Below, piece by piece: positions 63,436-64,000 of a stretch of DNA of 64,000 bases (the first letter of the stretch is position 1; each line of letters starts with the position of its first letter). The position numbers and the translations under genes were made by a program. This DNA comes from Saprospiraceae bacterium. Its GTDB lineage: Bacteria; Bacteroidota; Bacteroidia; Chitinophagales; Saprospiraceae. Location: assembly GCA_022842725.1 (NCBI GenBank), contig JALHOZ010000001.1, positions 85,309 through 149,308 of the forward strand, written 5' to 3'. The notes under the pieces are model-generated. The model was given only the letters and a program-made list of their open reading frames with translations, had not been told where the DNA came from and did no database searches.

Positions 63436-64000
63436 ATGCGATTTGAGCAGCAGCTTCCCATTCAATATTTTGTTGATAAATACCATTTGACTATTGCAGG
63501 AAACAAAGACTTGATAATCACCGGACTTAATGAAATCAACAAAGTTCAGAATGGTGACATTACCTTTGTGGATGTTGAAAAATACTATCAAAAATCTGTT
63601 TTTTCAAATGCATCTGCCATTATTATCGATAAACTGACCGATTTTCCGGAAGGCAAAGCACTGTTGTTAAGTAGTGATCCTTTCAAAGTATACGATCAGA
63701 TAGCAAGAGATTTTCGTCCTTTTCGTCCTTTGGGTCTTACGGATGAAAAAGGAAATACTATAGGTGAAAACTGTTTGATTGAGCCGGGTGTTCACCTTGG
63801 TCACAATCTCAAAATAGGCAACAATGTCTATATACAGGCAGGAGTTTATATTGGAAATGATACCATCATAGGGGATAATGTATGTATCCAGGCAGGAGCC
63901 ATTATTGGAACCGATGCTTTTTATTATAAAAAAACCAATCAGAAATATACCAAATGGCATTCCTGCGGACGCGTCATACTCGAAAATGATGTAGAGATTG
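63436..64000 (+). CDS. LpxD-like UDP-3-O-acylglucosamine N-acyltransferase (partial, 3' cut)
   Basis: 188 residues are visible before the window ends. The N-terminal lobe (ITGLNEINKVQNGDITFVDV, SNASAIIIDK) matches LpxD's UDP-binding region, followed by left-handed beta-helix hexapeptides (IGENCLIEPGVHLGHN, IGNNVYIQAGVYIGNDT, IGDNVCIQAGAIIGTDAFYY). LpxD adds the second hydroxyacyl chain in lipid A synthesis, in the cytoplasm. In Bacteroidota there is often an LpxD paralogue as well, so the housekeeping status is not certain; the visible part cannot settle this. Confidence 0.82.
   Translation, partial: MRFEQQLPIQYFVDKYHLTIAGNKDLIITGLNEINKVQNGDITFVDVEKYYQKSVFSNASAIIIDKLTDFPEGKALLLSSDPFKVYDQIARDFRPFRPLGLTDEKGNTIGENCLIEPGVHLGHNLKIGNNVYIQAGVYIGNDTIIGDNVCIQAGAIIGTDAFYYKKTNQKYTKWHSCGRVILENDVEI

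Overview
The window is AT-rich chromosomal DNA from a member of the phylum Bacteroidota, most likely a Saprospiria/Chitinophagia-type environmental bacterium (the class is an inference; the phylum is well supported). Evidence for the phylum: several secreted proteins end in type IX secretion (T9SS) C-terminal sorting domains, there is a PorP/SprF-family protein and a TonB-receptor-like outer membrane beta-barrel, PurF is the long Bacteroidota form, start codons lack Shine-Dalgarno sequences, and -7 elements of the Bacteroidota type (TAnnTTTG) sit a short distance upstream of many starts. I saw no rRNA, tRNA, CRISPR array, transposase or phage gene.

Layout. 1-1.6 kb: the end of a DUF1800-like gene and a Tat-exported DUF1501 protein. 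1.7-8.4 kb: two membrane proteins (EamA, AI-2E families), a metallophosphoesterase/glycosyltransferase pair, and a redoxin plus cytochrome c/copper-monooxygenase-like T9SS protein pair. 8.4-17.6 kb: an accessory-looking stretch with an MsrB-MsrA fusion, a FemAB-like acyltransferase, a GMC oxidoreductase, a 3-methyladenine glycosylase, orphan small genes, degenerate repeats and gene remnants. 17.7-23.8 kb: a nine-domain fasciclin (FAS1) T9SS protein divergent from an ECF sigma factor, which is followed by a protein combining an inner-membrane segment with a beta-barrel. 23.9-28.1 kb: the cell-shape operon mreB-mreC-mreD-mrdA. 28.3-31.8 kb: purF and a CPA1 antiporter with an RCK_C domain. 32.1-45 kb: an amidohydrolase with a TolB-like propeller, a FabH-like ketosynthase, an outer membrane receptor, a large FAD/Fe-S oxidoreductase and an M14 metallopeptidase. 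45-49.6 kb: a 2-oxoacid:ferredoxin oxidoreductase operon (GltD-like flavoprotein, KorA, KorB). 49.9-53 kb: Nfu scaffold, inositol-monophosphatase-like enzyme, and an operon of bactofilin, AtpZ, an AtpI-like protein and a biotin carrier protein. 53.1-57.8 kb: PorP/SprF, then a translationally coupled pair made of a cytoplasmic trypsin-like protease (with zinc ribbon and YbjN/CesT-like tail) and a second YbjN-like protein. 58-62.6 kb: two multi-TM GT-C-like proteins and a GT2 glycosyltransferase. 62.8-64 kb: a heavy-metal-associated domain protein and the start of an lpxD-like gene cut by the window edge.

The strongest leads are the protease/YbjN pair, G/T-rich degenerate micro-repeat arrays placed directly after stop codons in the sense strand, the block-recombination history of the FAS1 gene and its divergent sigma unit, a 24-bp perfect palindrome upstream of the outer membrane receptor, and the GltD-like/KorAB operon. 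Most functional calls come from motif recognition by eye; no database search or structure prediction was run.
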